The notes under the pieces are model-generated. The model was not told the DNA's origin. It did no database searches and saw only the letters and a program-made list of their open reading frames with translations. The translations under genes were made by a program, and so were the position numbers. This document shows positions 23,411 through 34,230 of a stretch of 64,000 nucleotides of DNA, piece after piece. Source of the stretch: Plecoglossus altivelis (taxonomy: Eukaryota > Chordata > Actinopteri > Osmeriformes > Plecoglossidae); contig BROE01000020.1 of NCBI GenBank assembly GCA_036571765.1, positions 6,499,100-6,563,099 of the forward strand, in the 5' to 3' direction. The stretch's first letter is position 1. Every line of letters starts with the position of its first letter.

Positions 23411-24744
23411 GGATTTCATACCTACTTCAACTCCTCCTTTAACAGCCAGACATATCAATTCATACGAGACCACTTCACCTTAAGTACCACGTAAATCTAA
23501 ATCACATAGTGTAGATAAGCAAAATAAAGAGAGCAAGAACTACTTAAAGAGATAACCTTGAAATTAAGGGCAAACAGGAACGCGTTGTTTCATGATGTCA
23601 GAGTGCGTGTGAAGTAGGCTGGTCCAGAGCGGAGCTCAAAGGCAGCAGACACAGACGAGACTGGTGCAGCTTGATGTGACACGGTCCTTGGGCAGGAACC
23701 TCACACACTCAGTCCTCCAGCAGGGTCATGACCTGGTTCATTGCTGTGACTAAGCTGTGGAACAGCAGGCTTGACATTTTTGCTCCGCTTGTGTTTTGCA
23801 ACCTCATGAATTCAAATCCAATTCAAACTCAAATGAGTCCGTGTCGGTGCTGCAGGCAACTCTACATAGTACAATACTTGACACCAGACAATCCAGATAC
23901 ATTTGTGCAAACTGTATTTCCCGTATCCCCAAACAAATATGTACTTTATTATGACGATGTTTAACTTGAGCAATAAAAAAAATGGCAAGAGCAGGTTTGG
24001 GGTCAGGGTTCAAGGCACATAGCATAGCTTTAATGGTAGAATGACAAAGGAGGAAACTGGACAATGCCAGCCTGCGTCAGCGGTCCATTCTTCGGACGGC
24101 TGCAGGCTAGCTACCCCTCCCTGCTTTGTGATACCAATGGGTTCAATAAATACTTCTTATTCTGATAAGACAAAGTACATAAACTCCTGCCAAAATGTGG
24201 TGTTGCAAATAGTTCTTTGTTCCCACAAGTCACACATGAGGTAATCCTAATCAGATTCCAGGTAAAGCAAGACTTGGCCACTTTTCTTCCCCCCCCATGT
24301 TGCAGCAATGTTGACCTTGTTCACTGTGTAACATGTCTGGGTGTAGACCAATGGATAAATGATGTTATAAAAGCTCAAAGACCCCATTAATGGGAGAAAC
24401 TATTTATGTGGACTGTAAATATGAACATTAATACTTTAAAATAATGGTATCCACCCCAGATGTTTCAGTCTGATGGAATATCTGACTGGATCGATAACCT
24501 ACATGCTTGTGAGATGTGACAACTAACAGCTGTCTTCACAGTACTTTGGTAAGATTAAAATTGGCACTAAAACAATTATTTGACTACAGCAAGGTAAGGT
24601 AATAAATACCATGTCATTCACTCAGTTTTTAAAGTCACATTTTTGTCTAAAGTTTTGATAGGTCATTTCTTGGGAGATTTGACATTTTGATGAGAAAAAA
24701 CTAATTTCTGGTTTGTGATGCAGTTATAACTTCAGAATTGACTG

Positions 24745-24758
24745 CTGCCCTCTAGAGG
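24745..24758 (-). promoter_or_regulatory. Candidate CTCF core site (one mismatch)
   Basis: The minus strand reads CCTCTAGAGGGCAG. It fits the vertebrate CTCF consensus CCASYAGRKGGCRS at 13 of 14 positions. It lies between the pepsinogen and rbm15. Confidence 0.3.
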
Positions 24759-25357
24759 TAAACACAGTAGACAGGTAAGGCTCACATTTGATTCAGATGC
24801 TAGTTCTCTAACTAAATCTCATCAATTAGCTCAATACTCACAAAAATACAAAATAAAACAGGATCGTTAAATCTTTTTATTTATAATGACAATACAAAGC
24901 ACTGAAATAACATTTTGCTTTGATCCGATTATATATAACTGCAGACAAAAATCATGAGTAATCCACCTGAAATTCGTATCCAAGACTGAAAATGCGTACT
25001 TACCAATATAGTCAGTCCTTTGTCAGATGGATATCTGATGAGTCATAAAACATCCTCACTTAGTACTGAACTATTGAAGATGATACGTACTTCTACTCTA
25101 ACATTGTACTGATGGATGAGTCAAGTGGTCACGTGCAGGCTGCAATGCACCACACTCCAACTCCTCTTCTGCTCTGGCGAGATGATCAGGACTCTGTAAA
25201 ACAGGAGACGTGACACCACATTCTTGTGAAAACAACATGAACGTAAATCTGGGTGTTTTGTTTTTGAACCACGGTGAAAGACAGAGCGCCAAGTCTTGAT
25301 CCAGGCAGAAGGGCTGAGCAGCTGAGCAGCTGAACAGCTGAGCAGGGACGCCGCTTC

Positions 25358-25453
25358 CATCCTGAGGAGACACTGACCAGAGGTGTTACACACAAGACAC
25401 CATGACATCCTGAGGAGACACTGACCAGAGGTGTTACACACAAGACACCATGA
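25358..25453. repeat. Exact 48-bp tandem duplication
   Basis: Two identical 48-bp copies, 25358-25405 and 25406-25453, beginning CATCCTGAGGAGACACTGAC. No mismatches were seen, so the event is recent or an assembly artefact. Confidence 0.9.
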
Positions 25454-28427
25454 CATCCATGAAACATTTCCATTAGGATTTGAAGATGAATCATGTCTAA
25501 ACGCTAGACAGTAAAGTCTACTCTTGTTTTACTCTCTACACAGAGTTTGACGGCAGTACAGCGTTAACTATTTTTACCTGAGTGTATATTTGAGTTCCTT
25601 CTTTGAAGACTCACTTCCTGTCAACTGCCAGGCCTCGTATCCTCCTACATTCCACACCGGACTGTGCCAAACCAGCCCCTGCAACACCCATGCTGAAGAA
25701 ATAAAGGCAGAAAAATCCATGTTTCAGAACCCTACCCACTCATTACAGGCAGGGCGCTCTCTCCATCTTAGCATCCTTCTAATATCAAATATTCAGCCAG
25801 ATGGTTGTTGTCCTGCACTGGGATAGAGCCCAGGTCTCATGTTAATATGTAACTATGTGTTCTGAGTCAAGCTCCCTTCTGTGCCTTAACAGCTTGTGTA
25901 TCTGTCGGTGCCATATTTCTCTGAGCATATTTAGCCATAGGATAAAGATGGACATGTTTATTTAAATCCTCACATAACTACTCAAGAAATCAACCCCTCT
26001 TCCAGCTCTGACAGTATACTAAATATTCCAGTAGGAGCAGTCCTCAAATCTGACTCGTTCTTAATCACATCAATGGGTACTAAATATAGTATCGGGGGGG
26101 GTCTGTCTGGCGTTCCAATACTTGACAACTGACCCAATGCTTTGGGGAACCTTTATACATGAACATCTCTCCTAGAGAGGTCAGATGCACTCACTCTAAC
26201 TGCAACTGTTCCACTCAGAAGTACCTATCACAGAGGCACCAATGTCTTTGCCTTATCTAGCCAAGATCCTGGACATACAGAAAAAGTCCTCTCTTACAGT
26301 GAATGTATTGAACAACTGTAAATTAGTAATGAACTGTGTAGTTAGCAATACCTTTAACTCAAGGCTTATTAAACAGCTGACTAACACAGGTCTAAATTAT
26401 GCGTTGTTAACATATTGGACATCTGTTCTTAAACTGCCATAGATGGGTTCAATATCAAGTTGTTTTTTAAGGTTAGGCACCAAATGAGCAGATGTTCAGT
26501 CACCGTTTACCATACGTACCCAGTCATGGTGTTGAGGCTGAGGCAGCCAGCAGACTTTACCTGAGATGGGAGTCAGTGAGGGAGGGGGGAGGGGGGGGAG
26601 GTCAAGGAGCGGTGGCAGGCAGAGGCTCACTGTCCGCACCTGCCACCCACAGGCACGGCCTTGGGAAGCCTGGAGACATGGCCTGGAGACGGGGCCTGGG
26701 CCTGGGGACGAGGCCCGGGGACGAGGCACACAGAGCAGACAAGGCGGTCCAGGCAGTACTGGTGTTTCCTGACCAAAGTCTGGACTGGGAATGTGCAGCA
26801 GAATGTGCACCTGGTCAGGCCCCAGGTGGATTCAGGATCTCTCGCGGCCTCTTCACTTTGATCTCACGTTCACTTCAGAAAACATCTTTAAATGTATATA
26901 TAATCACATCAAATCACGGATCCCTGCACAGGAAACCCAAAAGGTTCTCTTTCTGGGTGGTTCCGCGGTGGTTCAACTGGAAACAAGGACACTCAGTCGA
27001 TCCCCTCTCCGACATGGCAACTAGCCCTAACACAGGACCAACAGCTTCACCCTGACTTCAGAGCAGGGGGGGGGGAAATGGGCCAAATACACAAATGCAT
27101 CACATAACTGCTCCTTGTTAACTTGCAATCGGTGCCGGCGCATTACTCTTTGGGTTGCACACGCTGCTGGGAACAGGTGAGAGGACAGGCTGGCTGTATC
27201 CCAAGGAGAGGCTGCAGACAGCCACACAGCCACAGATGAGGCAGTGAGGCTGGGGGGGGAGGAACCAGCCCAGGCAGCTGGGGTGACTCCAGAACCTTGG
27301 TGGCTCCAGAGATCTCCGAGGAGGGGAGCCCCCCTCTTCAAGGGGGACAACGTATATGAAGGTTGAGGCAGAGAAACAGCTGGCCTATAAAGAGGGCCAC
27401 ATTTTCAATACTAACAAGTGGATCAGCGGCAACTCTTCAGAAAGGGGCAGGGTGGGGAGGAGGGGGTTTCGGCGCACAAATGAAGACCAAATGATGAAAA
27501 CACAGATCTGAGAGGCTCCTTTGACTTCCCTTCTCTTTCCTTCCTCTCCTTTAAGGTCATAAAAAGCGCTCTGTTCTCAGCCAGGGCCTTTTGCGTTTTT
27601 AGGTACAAGAGACAATTCCTCGGCAACACAACAGTAAAAGGTCACAACAGTCGTCTTCCCAGGCAGAAACATTTGTTTTTCCCCTCGAGAGAGAAAATTT
27701 ATTAATACCGAAACAAAAGCTAGGAAGTGCAGAGGCTGCACCTCGTGTGTTTTCTGACAGCTACTTCTTAGGGCGCAAGTGCAATGATGGTTTTCCTTTT
27801 GTCTTTCTCTCCAGAAATCAGGTGTACACAGCACAAAAGCTCATTTTTTCCATTTTAAACATGGGAACTGGCATCACAAAGCATTAACACAACTTAGGGA
27901 GCAGAGTTCTTCTGACACGGGGCCAGCGCACCAAAGACGTCTGCTCCTGGGATTCAATAAGCAGGTGTTGCTTCCCAGAGTTCAGCTGGTCTGGTGGTTC
28001 ACCAACATTTGGCCTTCCTTGGGCGTGTCCATGGCTACATACAGTCATCTTGTACAAGAGCAAGGACATTATACAACAGATTTGTCTAAGATGCATGCAA
28101 TTGTTCATTTGGAATTTGCAGTAGACCCAGTGAGAAGCTAAGGCACCAACAACAGAGTGAATCGTAAAGTGTGTCGACACTGACTAGTTCACACACACAC
28201 ACAAACTGGCTGTCAGATCAAACAGCAACACCATCATTATAACACCAATTGAAATACTTCTGCTAGCTGTGGTTATCTTTACTTTCGGATGGGACATTTC
28301 ACCAAAACCTTCAAATGCTTTTAAAAGGCAGCCGACACCTGAGTATTCAGTACCTACTACAGCTCTTCATGTAATCCCAGTATTAAGCATCTCCTTCTGT
28401 CCTCCCTGACCACAGGAACAGTGTGAC

Positions 28428-28441
28428 AGCGCCACCTAGCT
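28428..28441 (-). promoter_or_regulatory. Weak candidate CTCF site
   Basis: The minus strand reads GAGCTAGGTGGCGC followed by TG. The 3' core (CTAGGTGGCGCTG) is good, but the first three consensus positions do not match. Confidence 0.2.
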
Positions 28442-29489
28442 CTCCGAGCTACGCACTGCTCTCTGAACAGAGGCCGAGCCACAAACGGCTCAAGGCATTT
28501 CTCGACTCACTGATCACATTTAGATGGGCTGCAATGCCTCGTTTGGCTCAACGTCTGATTCATAGATACTCTGCATGTTTCTAAAGAAATCACATGTCAG
28601 GAAGAAAACACTGACCTTTACACAGAAACGTCAGAAGGGTTTTTAGCCTATTATTGTTATTTATCACAAGCAGACCACATTGTTACCAAGTTGTACATAG
28701 GACTACAGGATCAAACGTGCCAATCACTCATATTTTCTGGATTCTCATAAAAACGTCAAACAAAACATTAGGAAATCAAATGTGTAGTATATAGCACAAT
28801 ATGTATGTCATATTTAAGCCTGCAAAATAGAATCAAAAGGAGTTGGGTTCTGTAAGTGTTCATGAACCAAAGAGAAATAGGACATTCATTTCCAAATCAA
28901 CATGAAAAGGTCTGCATTATCATATCCCTCAGAACCTTGTTGTTGGTGCCAAACTAAGACTGAACACCCTACTGACTTGGCCAATAACACATACGCCAGT
29001 AGTTCATATATGATGTTACTTATCAAAAACAAAAAATGACTTCAAAACGTTTTCTTCTCTCCTTTCAAACAGGCAATATAACAAAATGTATTTTTGATTG
29101 ACTCAAAATGTTTCCTTTCCATCTGACTTCAGTTCCCCTTTTAAATGTCACAGAGGGGGGGAATCAACATCATAACCATATAAATCAAAAGGTAACCATT
29201 TGAGATTTCAAAGACTTAAGGTACTATTATCAAAGTCTGGATAAAATGCAGGCTACTTTTAATAATACTGGGAACATAAAAATTACCTAAGGCTTTTATA
29301 TATTTATGTGTTATTAAATGACTATCTCGGTATATTGTCCAAATGTTTTCCTTAATAATGATACAGGTGGTGAAATACTAGCCCAGCTCTGCTCTCTCGC
29401 TGCCAACAACCAATCCCATAACACAGTGTGCATATTAATACAGTGCAACAGATAAATCACAAGCCATTATAAGTTGCACATTTTCTTTT

Positions 29490-31994
29490 CTACGACGCTC
29501 CTCGGACTATGACCATAACCAGGTAGTCCTCCTCTGTTTTGGCAAAGGCTTTAGAGGAGGCATCTAAGAACTGCTGGGAGAACTCGCAGGGGGGGAAAGC
29601 GTGAAGGACTCCCGCGTGGTCCTTGTCACGGCTGCCACCCACAGGCAGACTGATGACACCGGCCGCCTGCTTCTGCTTCAGGTAGGACACCAGGTTCTTC
29701 AGAGGCCTCTCTGTGGAGCTGTTGGCATCCTGGGGCCCCTCCTCAGAGCTGCCTGGCATGGCCAGGAGTACGGCGTAGCCGCCTGGACTGGCCGCCTTGA
29801 TGCGACGGGACACCTCGTCCAGCTTAGGCTGCTCAAGGCGCAGGCGCTGGGTGATCTTCAGCTGGGACACCGGGCCCCCCCTGGAGCCCTCCACTAGGAG
29901 CCCTGTGGCCACAGCCAGGTCCCCCTCCAGCAGGTGCATGAAGGTGGGGAAGCTGCTGTTCTTCAGCAGCAGCACGCCCTGCCAGGCTTGGCTCAGCTTC
30001 GCTCCCTGCTTCGACTGCAGGCCGGACCTGGAGGACAGGTGCTCCGCGCGGTCCTCCCTTTTGGCTGGGCTCTTGCACGAGTCGCTGGCCTTGCGTCTGC
30101 GCTCCCTCTCTGGCTCGGCGGGGCTGAGGGTCCGCAGTCTCTTCTCCGGAAGGCCGTGCTCCAGGCTGCCGCGGCGCTCCCTGGCTGGAGAAGGTCTGTC
30201 CGTGCGTGGAGGGCGCTCCAAGTCGCTGTGGCGCCCTCCGTCCCGACTGCTTCCGCCGGGACTGCGCTCCAACGAGGCTCCGTGGCGCCGACGCAGTAGC
30301 TCGCTGCTCTCAGGCGAGCGATCCAGGCGGCGCTTGCGTGCCTGGTCTCGACCCAGCGGATCACGCTCTCGCTCCAGTGACCACGGCTCCCGGGGACGCC
30401 TTTCCAGATGATCCAAGGGTTCGAACGGCACCCCTCTCACCCTCTCCCGGACCCCTGGCCCAGGCCACTCAGCCGTGGGGTACAGGTCCCTTTCTCTGAA
30501 GCGGAGCTGAGGTGGGGTCGTCCTCTCCCTCACCCTCAGGCCCTCAGGACCAGGGTGGTGGAGGAAGGACTCTGGAAGCAGTTCGTAGTGGGGTAGAGGA
30601 AGAGCTGGCAGGAACGGTGGCTGCTGTTGCTGCTGCTGGTAGCGGTGCTCCGTGTCGGCAAAGTCCACCCTGAGTCTCCTCTCAGGACCTCCGAGGGGGA
30701 AGCCCCTCATGTGGGAGCAGGCAGCCTGGGCAGCATCCAGGCTCTCATACTGAATGTAAGCCCAGGCATCCCCTTTCCTGTAGTCTATAGTCCTGATGGT
30801 GCCAAAACGGTCAAACTCTCTGGCCAGGGCAGCCAGGGGGACCCATGGACCCAGGCCCCCCACCCACAGTCTGGTGGTAGGAGTGGCTTTTCCATAACCA
30901 ATCTTTATGGGGTTGTGGCAGACCACCTTCCCTGACATGGTCATCTTTGCACGGTGAGCCATATCCAGGTTCTCAAACTTAAGGAATCCATAGGTGCTGT
31001 TCTGACCGCGCACGGGGCGCTTGATGTCTACCTCCGTGATCACCCCAAATCTGTCAAATGCCCTCCTCAGATCCGTGTCAGTCACAGCGATGTCAAGATT
31101 ACCAAGGAACAACGTCCTGTTAGCCCTCTGGTCATCCTCAGGGGATATAAGGTCCTCCTCCCGGAAAGCTGCACATTCAGGAATGAAGGGAGGCCGGGCT
31201 CTGGCGTCAAAGATAGAAAACTCTCTCTCCCTCTCTATGTCTCTGGCCAGCGGTGGAGGAGGAGGGAGACGACCTAGGGCTAACTGCTGCAGTCTGTAGT
31301 CTCTATAACCTAACCCTGTGGGTGAAATGGGTCTTGGAGGGTACAAATGTCTGTGCCCTGGCACGGCTGCAAACGTGTCCTTTTCTACCGGGGAGCGGCT
31401 CCGTCTCCGGTTCATGTACACCGCTTCAATTTTCAACGGGCGGTCGTAGAGTACCAACTTGCCGCGTGCGTGCTTGGCCGCTTTGGCGTCATCGGGCCTT
31501 CTAAAATTCACAAACGCCACCCTCTCGTCGTTCACTCGGCTGATTTTTACACTCACGTCCCCAAACTTCTTGAACTCGTGGAACAAGCCATCTTCTATTT
31601 GTTCGTCGTTCAACTGAGAGCCCAGTTCACTAATTCGCAGAGTCTTGTACTCACTTTCGGCGTTCGAGGGTGGCCGTTGTTCCCCGCGAGAATTCGCCCG
31701 GTTAGTGGGATCCAAAGCAAGGCCACCGTGGAGTTTGGTACTCGAGCCTGCAGTTGCGTTAGCGTAACCATGATGACTTCCAGTTCGACTTGAAACATGG
31801 CCGTCTAATTCCCGAATGTCTCTCTTTTCGGTCAATAAACTCCTTCTAGTTGAACCGACACTTTTGACAGAACCGTTCCCGTTGTTGTTGCCTGTCGCCG
31901 ATAGGGCTCCCATTTTCTTACTTGTTGGGTGGCTTCCCCCTCCATCCGCAATACGGGAGCGCTTTTTCACGGGCGACCGCTCCTTGCCTTTCAT
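29490..31994 (-). CDS. rbm15: RNA-binding protein RBM15 (SPEN family)
   Basis: Nuclear RNA-binding adaptor of 834 residues in a single coding exon; human RBM15 is about 977. Order: basic N-terminus starting MKGKERSPVKKRSR as in mammals; RRM1 (about 116-195, TLRISELGSQL to LYDRPLKIEAVY); RRM2 (about 290-368, RTLFLGNLDIAVTDTDLRRA); RRM3 (about 372-450, RLWVGGLGPWVPLAALAREF); a long Arg/Glu/Ser-rich linker (about 480-650); and a C-terminal SPOC domain (AWQGVLLLKNSSFPTFMHLL to YLVMVIVRGAS). The family recruits the METTL3-METTL14 m6A methyltransferase through WTAP, acts in Xist-type silencing and blood development, and binds SETD1B and export factors through SPOC. The start is the ATG at 31994; reading on to 32000 would need a TTG. 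The shorter length comes mainly from less Gly/Ser repeat before RRM1 and in the linker. The protein stops directly after SPOC. Confidence 0.97.
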   Translation of the reverse strand: MKGKERSPVKKRSRIADGGGSHPTSKKMGALSATGNNNGNGSVKSVGSTRRSLLTEKRDIRELDGHVSSRTGSHHGYANATAGSSTKLHGGLALDPTNRANSRGEQRPPSNAESEYKTLRISELGSQLNDEQIEDGLFHEFKKFGDVSVKISRVNDERVAFVNFRRPDDAKAAKHARGKLVLYDRPLKIEAVYMNRRRSRSPVEKDTFAAVPGHRHLYPPRPISPTGLGYRDYRLQQLALGRLPPPPPLARDIEREREFSIFDARARPPFIPECAAFREEDLISPEDDQRANRTLFLGNLDIAVTDTDLRRAFDRFGVITEVDIKRPVRGQNSTYGFLKFENLDMAHRAKMTMSGKVVCHNPIKIGYGKATPTTRLWVGGLGPWVPLAALAREFDRFGTIRTIDYRKGDAWAYIQYESLDAAQAACSHMRGFPLGGPERRLRVDFADTEHRYQQQQQQPPFLPALPLPHYELLPESFLHHPGPEGLRVRERTTPPQLRFRERDLYPTAEWPGPGVRERVRGVPFEPLDHLERRPREPWSLERERDPLGRDQARKRRLDRSPESSELLRRRHGASLERSPGGSSRDGGRHSDLERPPRTDRPSPARERRGSLEHGLPEKRLRTLSPAEPERERRRKASDSCKSPAKREDRAEHLSSRSGLQSKQGAKLSQAWQGVLLLKNSSFPTFMHLLEGDLAVATGLLVEGSRGGPVSQLKITQRLRLEQPKLDEVSRRIKAASPGGYAVLLAMPGSSEEGPQDANSSTERPLKNLVSYLKQKQAAGVISLPVGGSRDKDHAGVLHAFPPCEFSQQFLDASSKAFAKTEEDYLVMVIVRGAS

Positions 31995-31999
31995 TTTCA

Positions 32000-32280
32000 A
32001 AGTATGAGAAACTATACCTATGCAATTATCTATCCCTACAACTCACTGCACTTGTTCCTGACTTACCTAACTATGCATAAAATGTGGTTTTACTCTTCCT
32101 TTCGGCCAAGCGACGCGACCGCCATCACGAAGCACTGCACTGGAAGTTCCGCCCTGTTCCAATCCAAGCAATGGCGGAAAGAGACTTGTAAAATGAAAAG
32201 CGATTGGATCTACACTTGCCTGTCAATTCCTGTCGTAAAACGAATTCACCTATCTCAAGTCAAAGAATAGTTGCATTTTA
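32000..32280 (-). promoter_or_regulatory. Probable rbm15 promoter / 5' UTR region
   Basis: Upstream of the rbm15 start the sequence is CpG-bearing, with no TATA box at a suitable distance. It has a minus-strand CCAAT (forward ATTGG at 32203-32207) and a YY1-like CAATGGCGG (32169-32177), as expected for a broadly expressed gene. Assigned by position; no start site can be fixed. Confidence 0.35.
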
Positions 32281-32647
32281 GTTTAAAAATACAAAAGGCA
32301 TCAGCAACGTCCAATATATAATATATCGGTTGTGCGGAAATTTAAACGAATGGTTCGTCGGACAGAGAAAAGGATTAGATTACATCTGTAAAAAAAAAGA
32401 ATTATCACAGAAAGAAATACAATTATAACCCACTTAAATAGGCCTATCATACTCTAAGTTTGCGCACCGCTTGAAAAAAAACAAATAAAAACATTTAAGA
32501 TAAAAGCAGGACATAGACTATGTTGACAAAACTGATAGTACAAATGCACGGAATATGCATGTGCAGATTACAGTTTAAAGATACAATTTGTAAAGCGTAG
32601 AAAGCATAGACATTAAAGTGTTTGTGTGTAAGCTGTTTGGATGTGTT

Positions 32648-32651
<4 letters not shown>

Positions 32652-32695
<44 letters not shown>

Positions 32696-32700
32696 AGTGA

Positions 32701-32754
<54 letters not shown>
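32652..32754. repeat. Compound (GT)n / (GA)n microsatellite
   Basis: About 40 bp of pure GT, a short TATGAGTGAGTAA link, then about 50 bp of nearly pure GA. Confidence 0.93.
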
Positions 32755-33219
32755 TGGGGGTTAAGATACAGGAGCTGATTAATGAGGTCTGCTCCCCCTG
32801 ATAGAGGCTGACCCATTTATTTCCAAGGTGTACTCAGGCAGAGCCCCTGTCCTGATGCTTTACTCACTCCCACTGGACTCCTGCCAGGAACACGCAGGAG
32901 TGATGAGGTACAGCGGTTGGGGAGGAGAAGCCCCATTCATACAGTCAGCGCCCTCATTAGCAGTCCAGACAGATGTCTTTATCACAGGGGCAGGTGACCG
33001 TGACAAGCGAAAGCAGGGCAGTCTGGGAAGCTCACCAACTGACCAAACAGGTCCTAGGTCCTACCTGTTCAGTGTGCCAAATGTTGTTGATGTTAATTCA
33101 GAGCAATCGGGGATCTTTGTTTGGTTTTTAATTGTTAAAAGATAAGTAAGGACAAAGGTGAACTAAAGTCAAGATTTCACCACAAACTCTATGTACTCGA
33201 TGTCATGACAAGTTTGTGA

Positions 33220-33233
33220 CCACTAGATGGCAG
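33220..33233 (+). promoter_or_regulatory. Candidate CTCF site, full consensus match
   Basis: CCACTAGATGGCAG matches CCASYAGRKGGCRS at all 14 positions. It lies between rbm15 and slc6a17 (broadly expressed versus neuronal), a sensible place for an insulator, but a single motif match is weak evidence. Confidence 0.4.
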
Positions 33234-33460
33234 ATAAGGTCTTTTGGCTTGGTAAGATACGGAGTACATCCTGAATGAGTTCAGATTGATTCACTTCCTG
33301 CGGCTCACATGGCGATCAGGGTCCATTCAAGGTCAAACCAATTCACACATTTGTTTCAGATATACAGCCAGGACAGCTTGTTATCTGTCATAATCTGTGG
33401 CTTACAAACACATTGGGATTAGTATTTTTTCAACAAAAATGTGAAAAAAAGATTTTATAT

Positions 33461-33542
33461 ACTATACTTCGTTTTGCAGACGTATAGCAGGCAATAATTA
33501 TACAAGGAAAGTGAGATCTTTTCAGGTGATATCAGTTCACGC
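33461..33542. repeat. 82-bp direct repeat, copy A
   Basis: Aligns without gaps to 34149-34230 with 7 differences in 82 bp (about 91 percent identity). Both contain GTATAGCAGGCAATAAT and TTTCAGGTGATATCAGTTCA. Flanks are unrelated. Possibly part of a decayed dispersed element. Confidence 0.85.
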
Positions 33543-34084
33543 TGTTGGAGTTTATGATTTTACTCTGTTACGTGTTCACGCATCGAGAGTGGTAAAATAG
33601 ATCACCAGGATTCAGTATAGTTAAGTTTAATTAAATGTATTCCCTGATAGTACAGTTCTAATACAGATATCTGGGTCTCTCCAAGGTCCCAAACAGCACA
33701 CAGCTACGTGCATCTTACGCTCGGCACAGCGAAGAATGACACCTTTCTTTGAGAGACCCGAGGTAATATATCTAACATTGTGCATTATTCAGGACAGGAG
33801 CTCCTCTGCCGTCGGTGGTCTCCGCCCATGGTTCGAAGGCCATCTTATCTCCTTAAGTGGTTGAGAGGACCATCTTTGTTGCCTCTCTCTCCCAGGTGTT
33901 GTTTTATCTGACTCTGCACACAAAGAGGACAGTGTTCCCTACTCCCTACACCCCATGATAAGACAGTTGAATACATCGTATTGTTGAGTATGTGTGGACT
34001 GTCAACCCTCCCTTGATGCACACAGTGTGTTACATTTCTTGCATGATGGAAAAGTACCGTCTGTCTGCCTTACAAATCTTATAG

Positions 34085-34148
34085 GTTAGCATAAGTAAAT
34101 CATTGTATCCTTCATTGCTAGCATAAGTCAATTATTGCATCCTTCAGT
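34085..34148. repeat. 32-bp tandem duplication
   Basis: Two 32-bp copies (34085-34116, 34117-34148), each containing TAGCATAAGT and ATCCTTCA with five differences. They abut copy B of the direct repeat. Confidence 0.8.
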
Positions 34149-34230
34149 ACTATACTTGATTTTGCAGAAGTATAGCAGGCAATAATCATACAAGGAAAGT
34201 CTGATCCTTTCAGGTGATATCAGTTCACGC
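34149..34230. repeat. 82-bp direct repeat, copy B
   Basis: Partner of 33461-33542, same orientation, offset 688 bp. See copy A. Confidence 0.85.

Larger units (their letters stand above)
23411..29489. other. Intergenic DNA and probable rbm15 3' UTR
   Basis: No second protein-coding gene could be supported. About 28.2-29.49 kb is AT-rich and probably the rbm15 3' UTR, with a minus-strand ATTAAA (forward TTTAAT at 29258-29263) and more distal AATAAA signals (forward TTTATT at 27698-27703 and 25957-25962). The segment 26.55-27.35 kb is G-rich and contains a 187-codon open frame without any recognisable domain. A 48-bp tandem duplication lies at 25358. Confidence 0.5.

Noticed and set aside
26492..27055. 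187-codon frame in a G-rich segment
   Set aside because: No recognisable family, overlapping open frames on both strands, GC-rich composition makes chance frames likely.
29797..30411. 204-codon plus-strand frame opposite rbm15
   Set aside because: Antisense shadow of the Arg/Glu/Ser-rich linker of rbm15, which is strongly supported on the other strand.
31995..32000. Extension of rbm15 by two codons to 32000
   Set aside because: It would start at TTG; the conserved MKGKERSP start is at the ATG at 31994.
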